This document shows, piece after piece, positions 15,731-24,381 of a DNA stretch of 64,000 bases. This DNA is from Paracoccus tegillarcae (lineage in GTDB: Bacteria; Pseudomonadota; Alphaproteobacteria; Rhodobacterales; Rhodobacteraceae). Position 1 is the stretch's first letter. Each line of letters begins with the position of its first letter. The notes under the pieces were generated by a model. It was not told the DNA's origin, ran no database searches, and worked only from the letters and a program-made list of their open reading frames with translations. Position numbers and translations under genes: made by a program. The stretch lies in contig NZ_CP025408.1 in NCBI RefSeq assembly GCF_002847305.1, positions 2,129,001 to 2,193,000 on the forward strand. Reading direction: 5' to 3'.

Positions 15731-17826
15731 CGCAGATATCTGCTGTTGCGCGACGCCAGGATACGGAACGCGCATCGACCCCGCTGATCGTGACGGGCGC
15801 GATGGTCTTGATCGTGATCTCACTGGTTGTGCCCTTGCCGCCCGGACTGCTGGATTTCGGGATCGCGCTGTCCATCGCGACCGCCACGCTGGTCCTGGTC
15901 ATGGCGGCCCTGGTCGAGCGGCCAACCGATTTTCAGGCATTTCCAGTGCTGTTGCTGGTTTCGCTGATCATTCGTTTGTCACTGAACGTATCCTCGACGC
16001 GGTTGATCCTTGCCGAGGGGCACACCGGGACGGACGCAGCAGGTCAGGTGATCAGTGGCTTTGCCGATTTCGTGGCCGGTGGCTCTCTGCTGGTAGGGCT
16101 TACGGTGTTTGCGGTAATTTCAGTCGTGAATTTCATGGTGATTACCAAAGGGTCTGGCCGAATGGCCGAGGTGTCGGCGCGGTTTGCCCTAGATTCGCTG
16201 CCGGGCAAGCAGCTGGCAATCGACGGCGATCTCAGTTCCGGCGCGATCAGCCACGAAGAGGCCAAGCAGCGTCGGATCGCTGAACAACGCGAGATCAGCT
16301 TTTTCGGCTCGCTGGATGGCGCCTCCAAATTCGTGAAAGGCGACGCTGTTGCAGGCATCGTCATCACGCTGATCAACCTTCTGGTCGGTCTGAGCGTTGG
16401 CATTCTGGTACACGGCATGCCCGTTAGCGCGGCCCTGTCGACCTATTCGCATCTGACAATCGGCGACGGATTGGTCAGCCAGATTCCGTCCCTGATCACC
16501 TCGATGGCGGCTGCGCTGTTGTTGTCTCGGGGTGGGGCAACCGAGACGACTGCAAAACTCATCTCGCACGAATTCATGGCGCGCTGGCACGGTCCTGCCG
16601 TCGTCGCAGGGGCGATGACGCTGATGTCTTTTGTGCCGGGTATGCCGCGTCTGCTGTTCCTATCGATTGCCGCTGCCCTGGCCTTGCTGGCATTGCACAT
16701 CGCGCGCCGAGATCCGGCACTGGCAAACGACCTTCCCGAGGTTGCCGGTCCGGATGAGGCCGAGACGCAGGCGCGGATCGGTGACTTGCTGGATACGGAC
16801 GAAATCAGCGTCGAAATCGGAACTGAGTTGGTGCTGACCGCGCTGGACCAATCGCGCGGTCTGGGCACCCGGATCGGCAATCTACGCATCCATATTGCCC
16901 GTCACTACGGCTTGATTCTGCCCGATGTGCGGATCACCGATAACCCGGAACTGGCAGGTGGAGAGTATCAGATACGGGTTCAGGGTGTCATTCGCGGGCG
17001 CGGCAGCCTGCGATCTGACCAGGTACTTGCACTGGGGCCGGACGAGGTGCTGTCCAACCTGCCCGGCGCGGTGGTTCGTGAACCCGTTTATGGCAGCCCG
17101 GCCCGCTGGCTGCCGACCGATCAGCAAGAGGAAGCGTCGATGGCTGGCGCGACGGTTGTCAGTCCGATGGAAATCATCTCGACTCACCTGATGGAGGTTG
17201 TTCGTTCCAATCTCGCCGCTCTGATGACAATGGCGGCGATGCAGCGCCAGATCGAAGAGCTGAAATCTCTGTCTGATCCGTCGCGGGCGGAACGGCACCG
17301 TCTGTATTTCGATAGCATGCTACCTGAAAAGGTTGCGCCCGATATGTTGCTGGCGGTCCTGCGTGCCCTGCTGACGGAATCCATCTCTATCCGGAACCTG
17401 CCGCTGATCGTCGATGCGCTGTATGAATATCGCGGCGTCGATAATCCCGAGATGATATACGAACTGGTCCGCAAACGCCTGCGCGATCAGATCACGCAGC
17501 AGTTGCGCGATGGCAGTGGCGTCCTTTCCGTCATTCAGCTGCATCCGGGATGGGAAAGTGAATTCGTTCAGGTTGAGACCGAGAATGCGCGTGGCGGAGG
17601 CGGGGCGCTGACACCGGCTTTGGCACAAAAATTTGCTGCAGCAGCAAAGCAGACCATCGCGTCCGTGAACACCCGTGGTGATGCGGTTGTCGCGGCCCCT
17701 GATCATCGCCGGCGTGCGGTCAGGAATATTCTGAATGCCAATGGCGTTCCGATCCCGGTTCTGAGCCTGGATGAGATTGATCCCGGTACAGAGCTGCGCC
17801 TGATCGGAACCATCGAGGCAGCCTGA
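15727..17826 (+). CDS. flhA: Flagellar export gate protein FlhA
   Basis: Largest export-gate subunit, coupling proton flow to substrate export. The 699-residue protein has eight predicted N-terminal helices with LLVSLIIRLSLNVSSTRLIL and the cytoplasmic FHIPEP-type loop region (MAEVSARFALDSLPGKQLAIDGD). A C-terminal cytosolic domain of about 350 residues includes LPDVRITDNPEL. Length and order of elements match FlhA fully. It overlaps the preceding small gene by four bases and shares a base with fliR. Confidence 0.96.
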   Translation: MTQISAVARRQDTERASTPLIVTGAMVLIVISLVVPLPPGLLDFGIALSIATATLVLVMAALVERPTDFQAFPVLLLVSLIIRLSLNVSSTRLILAEGHTGTDAAGQVISGFADFVAGGSLLVGLTVFAVISVVNFMVITKGSGRMAEVSARFALDSLPGKQLAIDGDLSSGAISHEEAKQRRIAEQREISFFGSLDGASKFVKGDAVAGIVITLINLLVGLSVGILVHGMPVSAALSTYSHLTIGDGLVSQIPSLITSMAAALLLSRGGATETTAKLISHEFMARWHGPAVVAGAMTLMSFVPGMPRLLFLSIAAALALLALHIARRDPALANDLPEVAGPDEAETQARIGDLLDTDEISVEIGTELVLTALDQSRGLGTRIGNLRIHIARHYGLILPDVRITDNPELAGGEYQIRVQGVIRGRGSLRSDQVLALGPDEVLSNLPGAVVREPVYGSPARWLPTDQQEEASMAGATVVSPMEIISTHLMEVVRSNLAALMTMAAMQRQIEELKSLSDPSRAERHRLYFDSMLPEKVAPDMLLAVLRALLTESISIRNLPLIVDALYEYRGVDNPEMIYELVRKRLRDQITQQLRDGSGVLSVIQLHPGWESEFVQVETENARGGGGALTPALAQKFAAAAKQTIASVNTRGDAVVAAPDHRRRAVRNILNANGVPIPVLSLDEIDPGTELRLIGTIEAA

Positions 17827-18593
17827 TGGAACGCGATCTGCTGAACGCGCTGTCCTGGCTGGATTGGTCCTTGGTCCTGACCTATCTGCGTATTCAGGCC
17901 TGCATTCTGCTGATGCCGGGGTTCGGCGAGCGCGCAGTGCCGGGGCGGGTAAAGGTCGCTGTGGCCATGGCGCTTGCGCCGTTGCTGTCGGACATATCGG
18001 GCAGCAGTTGGGCAGGTTCGGTCGGCGAGGTGGCCCTTAACGCCATGCTGGGGCTGGCGATTGCAGAACTGCTTATCGGATTTGCGATTGGTGCCATGGT
18101 GAGAATGATGGCATTCGCCATCAATGTCGCGGCCACGGTGATTGCCTCGACCGCGTCGCTTTCGCAGATCATCGGCGCACCCAACGAGGCCTCGCCGCAT
18201 CCGGTGGGCAATCTGTTCCATCTTGGGGGTGTGGCCTTGCTGCTGGCGCTTGGCCTGCCGCTGTTGCTGATCGGGTTATTGGCCGACAGCTTTGTGCTGT
18301 GGCCGGTTGCGCAGTTGCCCGAGATCGACGGGTTGGTCCAGGAATTCATTGGCATCATCGCGCGCAGTTTCGAATTGGCGATGCTGCTGTCGGCGCCGTT
18401 CATCCTGGGCGGCTTTCTGTTTCAGGCGCTGTCGGGCGTCATCAACCGCGTGATGCCTGCCTTGCCGGTCGTCTTCATCGGCGCGCCCGCCGCGATCGGG
18501 CTGGCCCTGATAGCACTGGTCATGCTGAGCCCGATGATCCTGTCGATCTGGGCTGACGCCGTTCTTTCCAGCCGCCTGCCAGTGTCGCCATGA
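17826..18593 (+). CDS. fliR: Flagellar export gate protein FliR
   Basis: A 255-residue protein with six or more hydrophobic segments, beginning near WLDWSLVLTYLRIQACILLMPG, with the FliR-typical RVKVAVAMALAPLL and a C-terminal helix rich in small residues (APAAIGLALIALVML). FliR joins FliP and FliQ to build the export channel. The ATG lies on the last base of the flhA stop, and the end overlaps flhB by four bases. fliQ is not next to fliP or fliR in this window. Confidence 0.92.
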   Translation: MERDLLNALSWLDWSLVLTYLRIQACILLMPGFGERAVPGRVKVAVAMALAPLLSDISGSSWAGSVGEVALNAMLGLAIAELLIGFAIGAMVRMMAFAINVAATVIASTASLSQIIGAPNEASPHPVGNLFHLGGVALLLALGLPLLLIGLLADSFVLWPVAQLPEIDGLVQEFIGIIARSFELAMLLSAPFILGGFLFQALSGVINRVMPALPVVFIGAPAAIGLALIALVMLSPMILSIWADAVLSSRLPVSP

Positions 18594-19660
18594 GTGGTGA
18601 TCAGGATCAGGGTGAAAAGCAGTTCGAGCCCACCGAACAGCGGTTGCAGCGGGCGCGCGAGCAGGGCGATGTTCCGCGCTCGACCGAGTTGAACGTGGCT
18701 GCCATGTATGCCGGCGCCTGGCTGGCCTTTGGCATTGGCGCGGTGTTTGCGGTCAAATCCTGGCTAGGTATGGCGACCCGGATCATGGGCTCTGATGGCT
18801 GGCCGATCGGGTCGGTTTTCGCCATGGCGACGACATTGGGTCAGTTCGCGTCATTTGCGATCACCCTTTTGGCCGCTGTGCCGATGGTCTTTATCATCGT
18901 GGCCTTGCTGGCGCAGCGCGGGCTGACCTTTGCCACGAAGAAGCTGGCCCCGGACATCAAGCGGATCAATCCGATCAAGAATGCGGGGCAGAAATTCGGC
19001 AGCTCGGGGCTGGTTACCTTTGGCATATCGGTCGGCAAAGCCGCGCTGGTCTGCGTGGGCGGCGTCTACCTGTTCCGATCACTGTTCGGGCTGTTGGAAA
19101 ACGCGGCGATGGCGGGGGGAACGGCGTGGGTCGCGGGCTTGGGGGTGATCCTGCAGCGTGCCTTTCTGCTGGCGATTGCCGTTTCCGCCGCGTTTGCGGT
19201 GCTGGATATTGCCTGGAAGCGGTTCGATCATCTGCGAAAGAACCGGATGACCCGCAAAGAGATGCAGGACGAACACAAGGATTCCGAAGGCGACCCCCAT
19301 ATGAAGGCCGCCAGACGCCAGCGGGCGGTTGATATCGCCATGTCGCAGATGCTGCAGGATGTCGAAACAGCGGATGTGATCATCGTGAACCCGACGCATT
19401 ATGCCGTTGCGTTGAAATGGCATCGGGGCAGTGGTCGCGCGCCGATTTGTGTTGCCAAGGGCATCGACGAGGTTGCCGCGCGCATTCGCGAGCGAGCCTC
19501 GGCGCACGGTGTACCAATCTGGTCGGACCCGCCGTCTGCACGGGCGATCCACGCAACGGTCAAACTGGGGGAAGAGATCGTGCAGGATCACTTTGCGCCG
19601 GTCGCAGCAGCCATCCGTTTCGCAGAAAAAATGCGCGAGAAGGCGCGGGCAGGATGGTAA
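18590..19660 (+). CDS. flhB: Flagellar export switch protein FlhB
   Basis: A 356-residue export-gate protein that switches secretion from rod/hook to filament substrates by self-cleavage. The N-terminus has the family start FEPTEQRLQRAREQGDVPRS, then four hydrophobic segments and the linker RMTRKEMQDEHKDSEGDPHMK. The autocleavage site NPTH is intact at residues 267-270 (VNPTHYAVALKW), followed by a normal C-terminal domain. An intact NPTH argues against decay of the cluster. It overlaps fliR by four bases and the next gene by seven. Confidence 0.95.
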   Translation: MSGDQDQGEKQFEPTEQRLQRAREQGDVPRSTELNVAAMYAGAWLAFGIGAVFAVKSWLGMATRIMGSDGWPIGSVFAMATTLGQFASFAITLLAAVPMVFIIVALLAQRGLTFATKKLAPDIKRINPIKNAGQKFGSSGLVTFGISVGKAALVCVGGVYLFRSLFGLLENAAMAGGTAWVAGLGVILQRAFLLAIAVSAAFAVLDIAWKRFDHLRKNRMTRKEMQDEHKDSEGDPHMKAARRQRAVDIAMSQMLQDVETADVIIVNPTHYAVALKWHRGSGRAPICVAKGIDEVAARIRERASAHGVPIWSDPPSARAIHATVKLGEEIVQDHFAPVAAAIRFAEKMREKARAGW

Positions 19661-20004
19661 CACGGCGCGCAAAGCTGGCCGAACTGGCGCGGCTGGCCCA
19701 GTTGAAATCGGATCTGGAGCTAAAGCGGTTCGCCGCCTTCAGCAGCAATGTCGACGCGACCCGAAAGCGGATCACGCAGCAGGACGCTGCGATCGCGTGG
19801 TATCGTTCAAGTCAGGCCCCGGATTCACTGGACGAATCAAATCTGGCAAGCCTTCGCCTGGGCGACGCGACCCGCGAGGCTGCCCGCGCAAGGCAGGAAC
19901 TCTCGCATATGTTGCCCCGGTTTGATCAGGCGCGTCAGCGTGCAGCGGGGGAATTCGGGCGCGCCGCTGTCTTGCGCCGCCTGTCGGAACGCGATGATCA
20001 ATGA
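19654..20004 (+). CDS. FliJ-like coiled-coil protein
   Basis: A 116-residue, almost wholly helical and highly charged protein (RRAKLAELARLAQLKSDLEL and later ATREAARARQELSHMLPRFD). FliJ, a chaperone escort and part of the export ATPase complex, is a protein of about this size and shape, and the position at the end of the flagellar operon fits. Sequence similarity alone is not decisive because coiled coils look alike. The start ATG 19654 overlaps flhB by seven bases. A short inverted repeat GGTGT-N3-ACACC at 20021-20033 lies after the stop. Confidence 0.6.
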   Translation: MVTRRAKLAELARLAQLKSDLELKRFAAFSSNVDATRKRITQQDAAIAWYRSSQAPDSLDESNLASLRLGDATREAARARQELSHMLPRFDQARQRAAGEFGRAAVLRRLSERDDQ

Positions 20005-20084
20005 CGGGCGGCCAGCCTTGGGTGTTGGACACCGCGCCGGCGAGTTGTTAAGGCATGTTCGATATAGGTGCCGAGGTGACTGCC

Positions 20085-21155
20085 ATGTTGCAAACTGATC
20101 TGAGCTCTGAAACCGCGACCAGCCGAAAGCTGTGGAGCGCCGAGGACGCGAGGGCGCTGTTCGAACTGCCCTTCATGGATCTGCTGTTTCAGGCGCAGAC
20201 TGTGCACCGGCAGAATTTCGACCCAAATCGAGTGCAGATGAGCCGGTTGTTGTCGATCAAGACCGGCGGCTGCCCTGAGGATTGCGGCTATTGCAGCCAG
20301 TCGGCGCGCTACGATTCCGGCCTGTCGGCATCCAAGCTGCTGGAGGTTGAACGCGTCATCGCCGAGGCCCGCCGCGCCCGAGATGCAGGGGCGACGCGTT
20401 ATTGCATGGGTGCCGCCTGGCGCAGCCCGAAAGGGCGTGACATGGCGCAGGTCTTGGCCATGGTCGAGGGGGTCAAGGCCCTGGGCATGGAAACCTGCAT
20501 GACCCTTGGGATGCTGGACGGCGATCAGGCGCAGCGACTGAAATCTGCCGGGCTCGATTACTATAATCACAACATCGACACCTCCGAGGCGCATTACGAC
20601 AACGTCGTGACCACCCGCAGCTTTGCTGACCGGCTGGCGACGTTGCAGAACGTGCGCGATAGCGGGATCAAGGTGTGTTCGGGCGGTATTCTGGGCCTGG
20701 GCGAGGGAAATCAGGATCGCGTCGATATGTTGGCGACGCTGGCCAATCTGCCCGAGCCGCCCGAAAGCGTGCCGATCAACATGCTCATTCCGGTCGAGGG
20801 CACACCGCTTGCCGGTGCGGCGCCTGTCGATCCGATCGAATTTGTGCGCACGATTGCAACCGCGCGTATCATGATGCCGAAAAGCCATGTCAGGCTTTCG
20901 GCGGGGCGCACCGACATGAGCGATGAAATGCAGGCGCTGTGTTTCTTTGCCGGGGCCAACTCCATCTTTGTGGGCGATACGCTGTTGACCAAGGCCAATC
21001 CGGCCGAAGACAGCGATATGCGCTTGCTTGCACGGCTTGGACTGCAGCCGATGCAGGCGCACGAGCATTTCGCCGACGACGCCGAAACCGATCCGGCAGA
21101 GGCACGGCGTCAGGCTGTTCGGGCCGTTGACCCTGCGATTCCGGTGCTGCGGTAA
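20085..21155 (+). CDS. bioB: Biotin synthase
   Basis: Radical-SAM enzyme that inserts sulfur into dethiobiotin. It shows the SAM cluster motif [41 protein letters not shown] and [10 protein letters not shown], plus the late arginine region HVRLSAGR that binds the second iron-sulfur cluster. Starting at ATG 20085 gives 356 residues; GAGGTG lies at the right distance upstream. An ATG ten codons earlier (20055) is possible. First gene of bioB-bioF-bioD-bioA. I do not see the BioR-type TTATNNATAA box in the 80-base gap before it. Confidence 0.96.
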   Translation: MLQTDLSSETATSRKLWSAEDARALFELPFMDLLFQAQTVHRQNFDPNRVQMSRLLSIKTGGCPEDCGYCSQSARYDSGLSASKLLEVERVIAEARRARDAGATRYCMGAAWRSPKGRDMAQVLAMVEGVKALGMETCMTLGMLDGDQAQRLKSAGLDYYNHNIDTSEAHYDNVVTTRSFADRLATLQNVRDSGIKVCSGGILGLGEGNQDRVDMLATLANLPEPPESVPINMLIPVEGTPLAGAAPVDPIEFVRTIATARIMMPKSHVRLSAGRTDMSDEMQALCFFAGANSIFVGDTLLTKANPAEDSDMRLLARLGLQPMQAHEHFADDAETDPAEARRQAVRAVDPAIPVLR

Positions 21156-21162
21156 AAATTCA

Positions 21163-21207
21163 GGGGCCTTGCCCCGCGGGCTGGCGGCCCGCCCCGCCAG
21201 GATATTT
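21163..21207 (+). repeat. Hairpin plus GGATATTT extragenic element, copy 1
   Basis: In the bioB-bioF gap, two adjacent GC-rich hairpins (GGGGC/GCCCC and GCGGGC/GCCCGC) are followed seven bases later by GGATATTT. The same layout, a hairpin, a C-rich spacer, then GGATATTT, recurs at 56975-57014. I recall this ending as a frequent extragenic motif in Rhodobacteraceae genomes. Here it also lies just before the bioF start and may affect its translation. Confidence 0.5.
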
Positions 21208-21220
21208 GGACAGGGCTGAC

Positions 21221-22366
21221 ATGGCAAAAGCTGCGGACCGCCTGGCGGTGTTTCGCGATCACCTTGGCGATCTGGCCGCGCAGACGCGCCTGCGCCGTCT
21301 GAGCCCGCGTGAGGGGATCGACTTTTCTTCGAATGACTATCTGGGCCTCGCGGGCTCTGAACGGCTGGCCGGTGCCGCGCGGCGCGCGCTGGATCGGGGC
21401 GTGCCTGTGGGTGCGGCGGGGTCTCGTCTGTTGCGCGGGAATGTCGACCTGCAAGAGCAATTCGAATCCGAGGCCGCGCAATTTTTCCGGGCCGATGCCG
21501 TGTTGGGCTTTGGTGGCGGTTATATGGCGAATTTCGCCATGCTCGCGACCTTGCCACAGCGGGGCGATCTGCTGCTGATGGATGAGCTGTCTCATGCCAG
21601 CACCCATGAAGGCGCGCGGGCAGGGCGGGCCGAGATTGCGACGTTCAGGCATGGCGATGTGGGGCACGCGAAGGACGTGATCACGTCATGGCGGTCAGCG
21701 GGCCAGACGGGTGCGGTCTGGATCGCGGTTGAGAGCCTTTACAGCATGGACGGCGACCGCGCGCCCCTGGACGCGTTGGCGGCGCTGGCCGATGAGCATG
21801 GTTTTCTGATCGTGGACGAGGCCCATGCAACCGGCGTCTACGGTCCGGATGGGCGCGGGCTGGCGCATCATCTGGAGGGGCGCTCGAACGTTTTGACCCT
21901 GCATACGCTGGGTAAAGCGCTGGGAGGGTCGGGGGCGTTGATTTGTGGGGCGCGGGCTTTGATTGATTTCATGATCAATCGCAGCCGGCCGTTTATTTTC
22001 GCGACCGCGCCCTCACCTTTAATGGCAGCGGTTGGGTGCGAGGCGCTGGCGATCCTGCGCGACGAGCCCGAGCGTCGAGATGCCCTGCACAGCCACATCG
22101 CGCTGTTTGGGGCAGAGATGGGGCGGCGTTTGCCGCAGCTTGCAATCAGTGGCAGCCAGATCGCGCCATTGATCGTCGGCGGTGACGCCCCGACCATGGC
22201 GCTTGCCGGGCGCTTGCAGGAAATGGGATTTGATATCAGAGGGATAAGGCCGCCAACCGTGCCCGAGGGCACGTCCCGTCTGCGGGTGGCGCTGACCCTG
22301 AATGTGACCGAAGAGGATATTCGGCGGCTTGCCGAAGCATTGGAAGAGCTATGGCCAGATATGTGA
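21221..22366 (+). CDS. bioF: 8-amino-7-oxononanoate synthase
   Basis: PLP enzyme that condenses pimeloyl-thioester with alanine in biotin synthesis. The 381-residue protein has FSSNDYLGLAGSERL, GSRLLRGN, DELSHASTHEGAR, VDEAHATGVYG and the lysine motif LHTLGKALGGSGALI, all in the usual order. ATG 21221 is chosen; a TTG five codons upstream is the only alternative. It ends 16 bases inside bioD. Confidence 0.94.
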   Translation: MAKAADRLAVFRDHLGDLAAQTRLRRLSPREGIDFSSNDYLGLAGSERLAGAARRALDRGVPVGAAGSRLLRGNVDLQEQFESEAAQFFRADAVLGFGGGYMANFAMLATLPQRGDLLLMDELSHASTHEGARAGRAEIATFRHGDVGHAKDVITSWRSAGQTGAVWIAVESLYSMDGDRAPLDALAALADEHGFLIVDEAHATGVYGPDGRGLAHHLEGRSNVLTLHTLGKALGGSGALICGARALIDFMINRSRPFIFATAPSPLMAAVGCEALAILRDEPERRDALHSHIALFGAEMGRRLPQLAISGSQIAPLIVGGDAPTMALAGRLQEMGFDIRGIRPPTVPEGTSRLRVALTLNVTEEDIRRLAEALEELWPDM

Positions 22367-23040
22367 TCACGGGGACCGGAACGGATGTCGGCAAGACGGT
22401 TTTTGCCGCCGGCCTGTGCGGGCTGATTGGTGCGACGTATTGGAAGCCCGTGCAATCGGGGCTGGTCGGAAACCTGCCGAATGCAGATGGCACCGGGCGT
22501 GCACAGCCTGTGCACAGCGCGTACACAGCGCGTACACAGGCGGCGCAATCGGCCACCGACGCGGCGGATATCGTCCGGCTTGCCGGCGCGCAGGTGGTGC
22601 CCGAAGGCTACCGGCTGACCCAACCGCTGTCGCCGCATCGCGCCGCCGAACTGGATGGCGTCTCAATCGATCCGGCGGCGTTGACCCCGCCCGACTTTGA
22701 TCCGCTGGTAATCGAGGGGGCCGGTGGCGTTCTGGTGCCCGTCACCCGGCAGATCCTTTTCGCGGATCTGTTTGCAGAGTGGCAAATTCCGGTGATCCTG
22801 GTGGCGACGACCGGGCTGGGGACGATCAGTCACAGCCTGACGGCGCTGGAGGCCCTGCGGTCGCGGAACGTGCCGGTGCATGGGGTGGTCTTTGTGGGTG
22901 AGGATAATCCCGACAATATGGCAAGTATTGGTCAGATCGGCGCGGTCCCTGTTCTGGGTCGGTTGCCGCTGCTGGACCCACTGAACCGCGAAACGCTGTC
23001 AGATGCGATGGCGGCGAATTTCCGGAGCGATGATTTCTGA
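22351..23040 (+). CDS. bioD: Dethiobiotin synthetase with an internal repeat-encoded insertion
   Basis: Closes the ureido ring of dethiobiotin using CO2 and ATP. The 229-residue protein shows the P-loop GTGTDVGKTVFAAGL, YWKPVQSGL and EGAGGVLVPV. Between the lysine-containing PVQSGL motif and the LSPHRAAELD region it carries a stretch of about 30 residues (GTGRAQPVHSAYTARTQAA and neighbours) that looks longer than usual for the family and is encoded by short DNA repeats. The catalytic motifs are untouched, so the enzyme may still work. It overlaps bioF by 16 bases. Confidence 0.9.
   Translation: MARYVITGTGTDVGKTVFAAGLCGLIGATYWKPVQSGLVGNLPNADGTGRAQPVHSAYTARTQAAQSATDAADIVRLAGAQVVPEGYRLTQPLSPHRAAELDGVSIDPAALTPPDFDPLVIEGAGGVLVPVTRQILFADLFAEWQIPVILVATTGLGTISHSLTALEALRSRNVPVHGVVFVGEDNPDNMASIGQIGAVPVLGRLPLLDPLNRETLSDAMAANFRSDDF
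22499..22542 (+). repeat. Short degenerate tandem repeat inside bioD
   Basis: Four tandem units of the type GTRCACAG occur in a row: two close copies spaced by CCT, then two exact CAGCGCGTACA units. They encode the odd PVHSAYTARTQ stretch. The unit is 11 bases, yet the frame stays open through the whole block. Replication slippage is the likely origin. Confidence 0.65.
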
Positions 23041-23052
23041 AAGGAGCGCAGC

Positions 23053-24297
23053 ATGACAGACAGCGCCGTCTGGCATCCCTTTACGCAACACGCGACCGAG
23101 CCGGAACCGCCCGTGGTCCTGCGCACCGAAGGCGCGTGGATCGAGACCGACAAAGGCAAGCTGCTGGACGGGATCAGCAGTTGGTGGGTCACCACCCACG
23201 GTCATCGGCAGCCCCGGATTGTTGCGGCGATCCGTGAGGCGACCGAAAGTCTGGATCAGGTGATCTTTGCCGGGCTGACGCATGAACCGGCGGAACGGTT
23301 GGCCACGGCTTTGGCCGGCATGGCGCCTGAGGGTCTGGACCGGGTGTTCTATTCCGACAGCGGCTCGACGGCGGTCGAGGTGGCGCTGAAGATGGCGCTT
23401 GGATACTGGCGGCATGACGGCGACGGGCGTCACCGGATCGTGGTGATGGAAAACAGCTATCACGGCGATACGATCGGCACGATGAGCGTGGGCGAACGGG
23501 GCGTCTTCAACGCCGCTTATGAGCCGATCATGTTCGCCGTTGATACGATCCCCTTCCCGCAGGGCGATGGTCAGGCGACGCTGGACCGCTTTGAGGCGCT
23601 GGCCCGCAATGGCGATATCGCGGCGCTGATCATAGAGCCGCTGGTGCTGGGGGCCGGGGGGATGCTGATGTATTCGGCTGACGTCCTGCGCGGATTGCGT
23701 GAGATCTGCGATCGCCACGATGTTCTGCTGATCGCTGATGAGGTGATGACAGGCTGGGGACGCACCGGGCGGCTATGGGCCTGCGATCATGCGCAGATTT
23801 CACCCGATATCCTGTGCACCAGCAAAGGGCTGACCGGGGGCGTGATACCGCTGGCGGCGACGCTGGCGAATGACAAGATTTTCCAGGCGCATTATTCCTC
23901 GGACCGGACGCGGACCTTTTATCATTCCAGCAGCTACACCGCGAACCCGATTGCCTGTGCGGCGGCTTTGGCCAATCTGGGGATCTGGCAAGACGGCGGG
24001 ATGCAGGACCGTCTGGATCGGCTAAGCGCAATGCAGGCCGAGCGGTTGTCGCGTTTCGCCGGGGATGGGCGGTTCGAGAATATCCGCCAATGCGGCACGA
24101 TTGCGGCGATGGATCTGAGGGTCAGTCAGGGCGGCTATCTGGCCGAGGACGGTCCGCGCATGCGGGCCCATTTCATCGAAAACGGCGTCCTGCTGCGCCC
24201 GCTTGGCAATACAGTCTACCTGATGCCGCCCTATTGCGTGACGGGCGAAGATCTGGACCTGGCTTACGCGGCGATCGACAGCTATCGCAGTGCCTGA
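23053..24297 (+). CDS. bioA: Adenosylmethionine--8-amino-7-oxononanoate aminotransferase
   Basis: PLP aminotransferase that makes 7,8-diaminopelargonate. The 414-residue protein starts with the family-typical WHPFTQ and shows ISSWWVTTHGHRQP, SDSGSTAVEVALKM, NSYHGDTIGTMSVG, the aspartate motif IADEVMTGWGRTG and the PLP lysine in CTSKGLTGG. AAAGGAG precedes ATG 23053. Last gene of the biotin operon. No pimeloyl-supplying gene (bioC/H/G/Z) adjoins. Confidence 0.95.
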   Translation: MTDSAVWHPFTQHATEPEPPVVLRTEGAWIETDKGKLLDGISSWWVTTHGHRQPRIVAAIREATESLDQVIFAGLTHEPAERLATALAGMAPEGLDRVFYSDSGSTAVEVALKMALGYWRHDGDGRHRIVVMENSYHGDTIGTMSVGERGVFNAAYEPIMFAVDTIPFPQGDGQATLDRFEALARNGDIAALIIEPLVLGAGGMLMYSADVLRGLREICDRHDVLLIADEVMTGWGRTGRLWACDHAQISPDILCTSKGLTGGVIPLAATLANDKIFQAHYSSDRTRTFYHSSSYTANPIACAAALANLGIWQDGGMQDRLDRLSAMQAERLSRFAGDGRFENIRQCGTIAAMDLRVSQGGYLAEDGPRMRAHFIENGVLLRPLGNTVYLMPPYCVTGEDLDLAYAAIDSYRSA

Positions 24298-24304
24298 CCG
24301 GTGA

Positions 24305-24371
24305 GGTTCCCGCAGCGGATGCGCGCGGGAACCGCCGGTGGCAAGGTCGGCCCGATGGGATCGGGCCGACC
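24305..24371. terminator. Two tandem hairpins between bioA and gdhA
   Basis: The gap between the convergent genes holds GGTTCCCGC/GCGGGAACC (24305-24333) and a perfect 12-base inverted repeat with a GGG loop, GGTCGGCCCGAT/ATCGGGCCGACC (24345-24371). Both are symmetric, so they can work from either strand. No T-run follows, so the release mechanism is uncertain, but the placement strongly suggests a two-way transcription stop. Confidence 0.65.
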
Positions 24372-24381
24372 GGGTGACCTG

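Noticed and set aside
20005..20084. A BioR operator before bioB
   Set aside because: The expected TTATNNATAA-type box is not visible in the gap; only a weak GGTGT/ACACC repeat is present.
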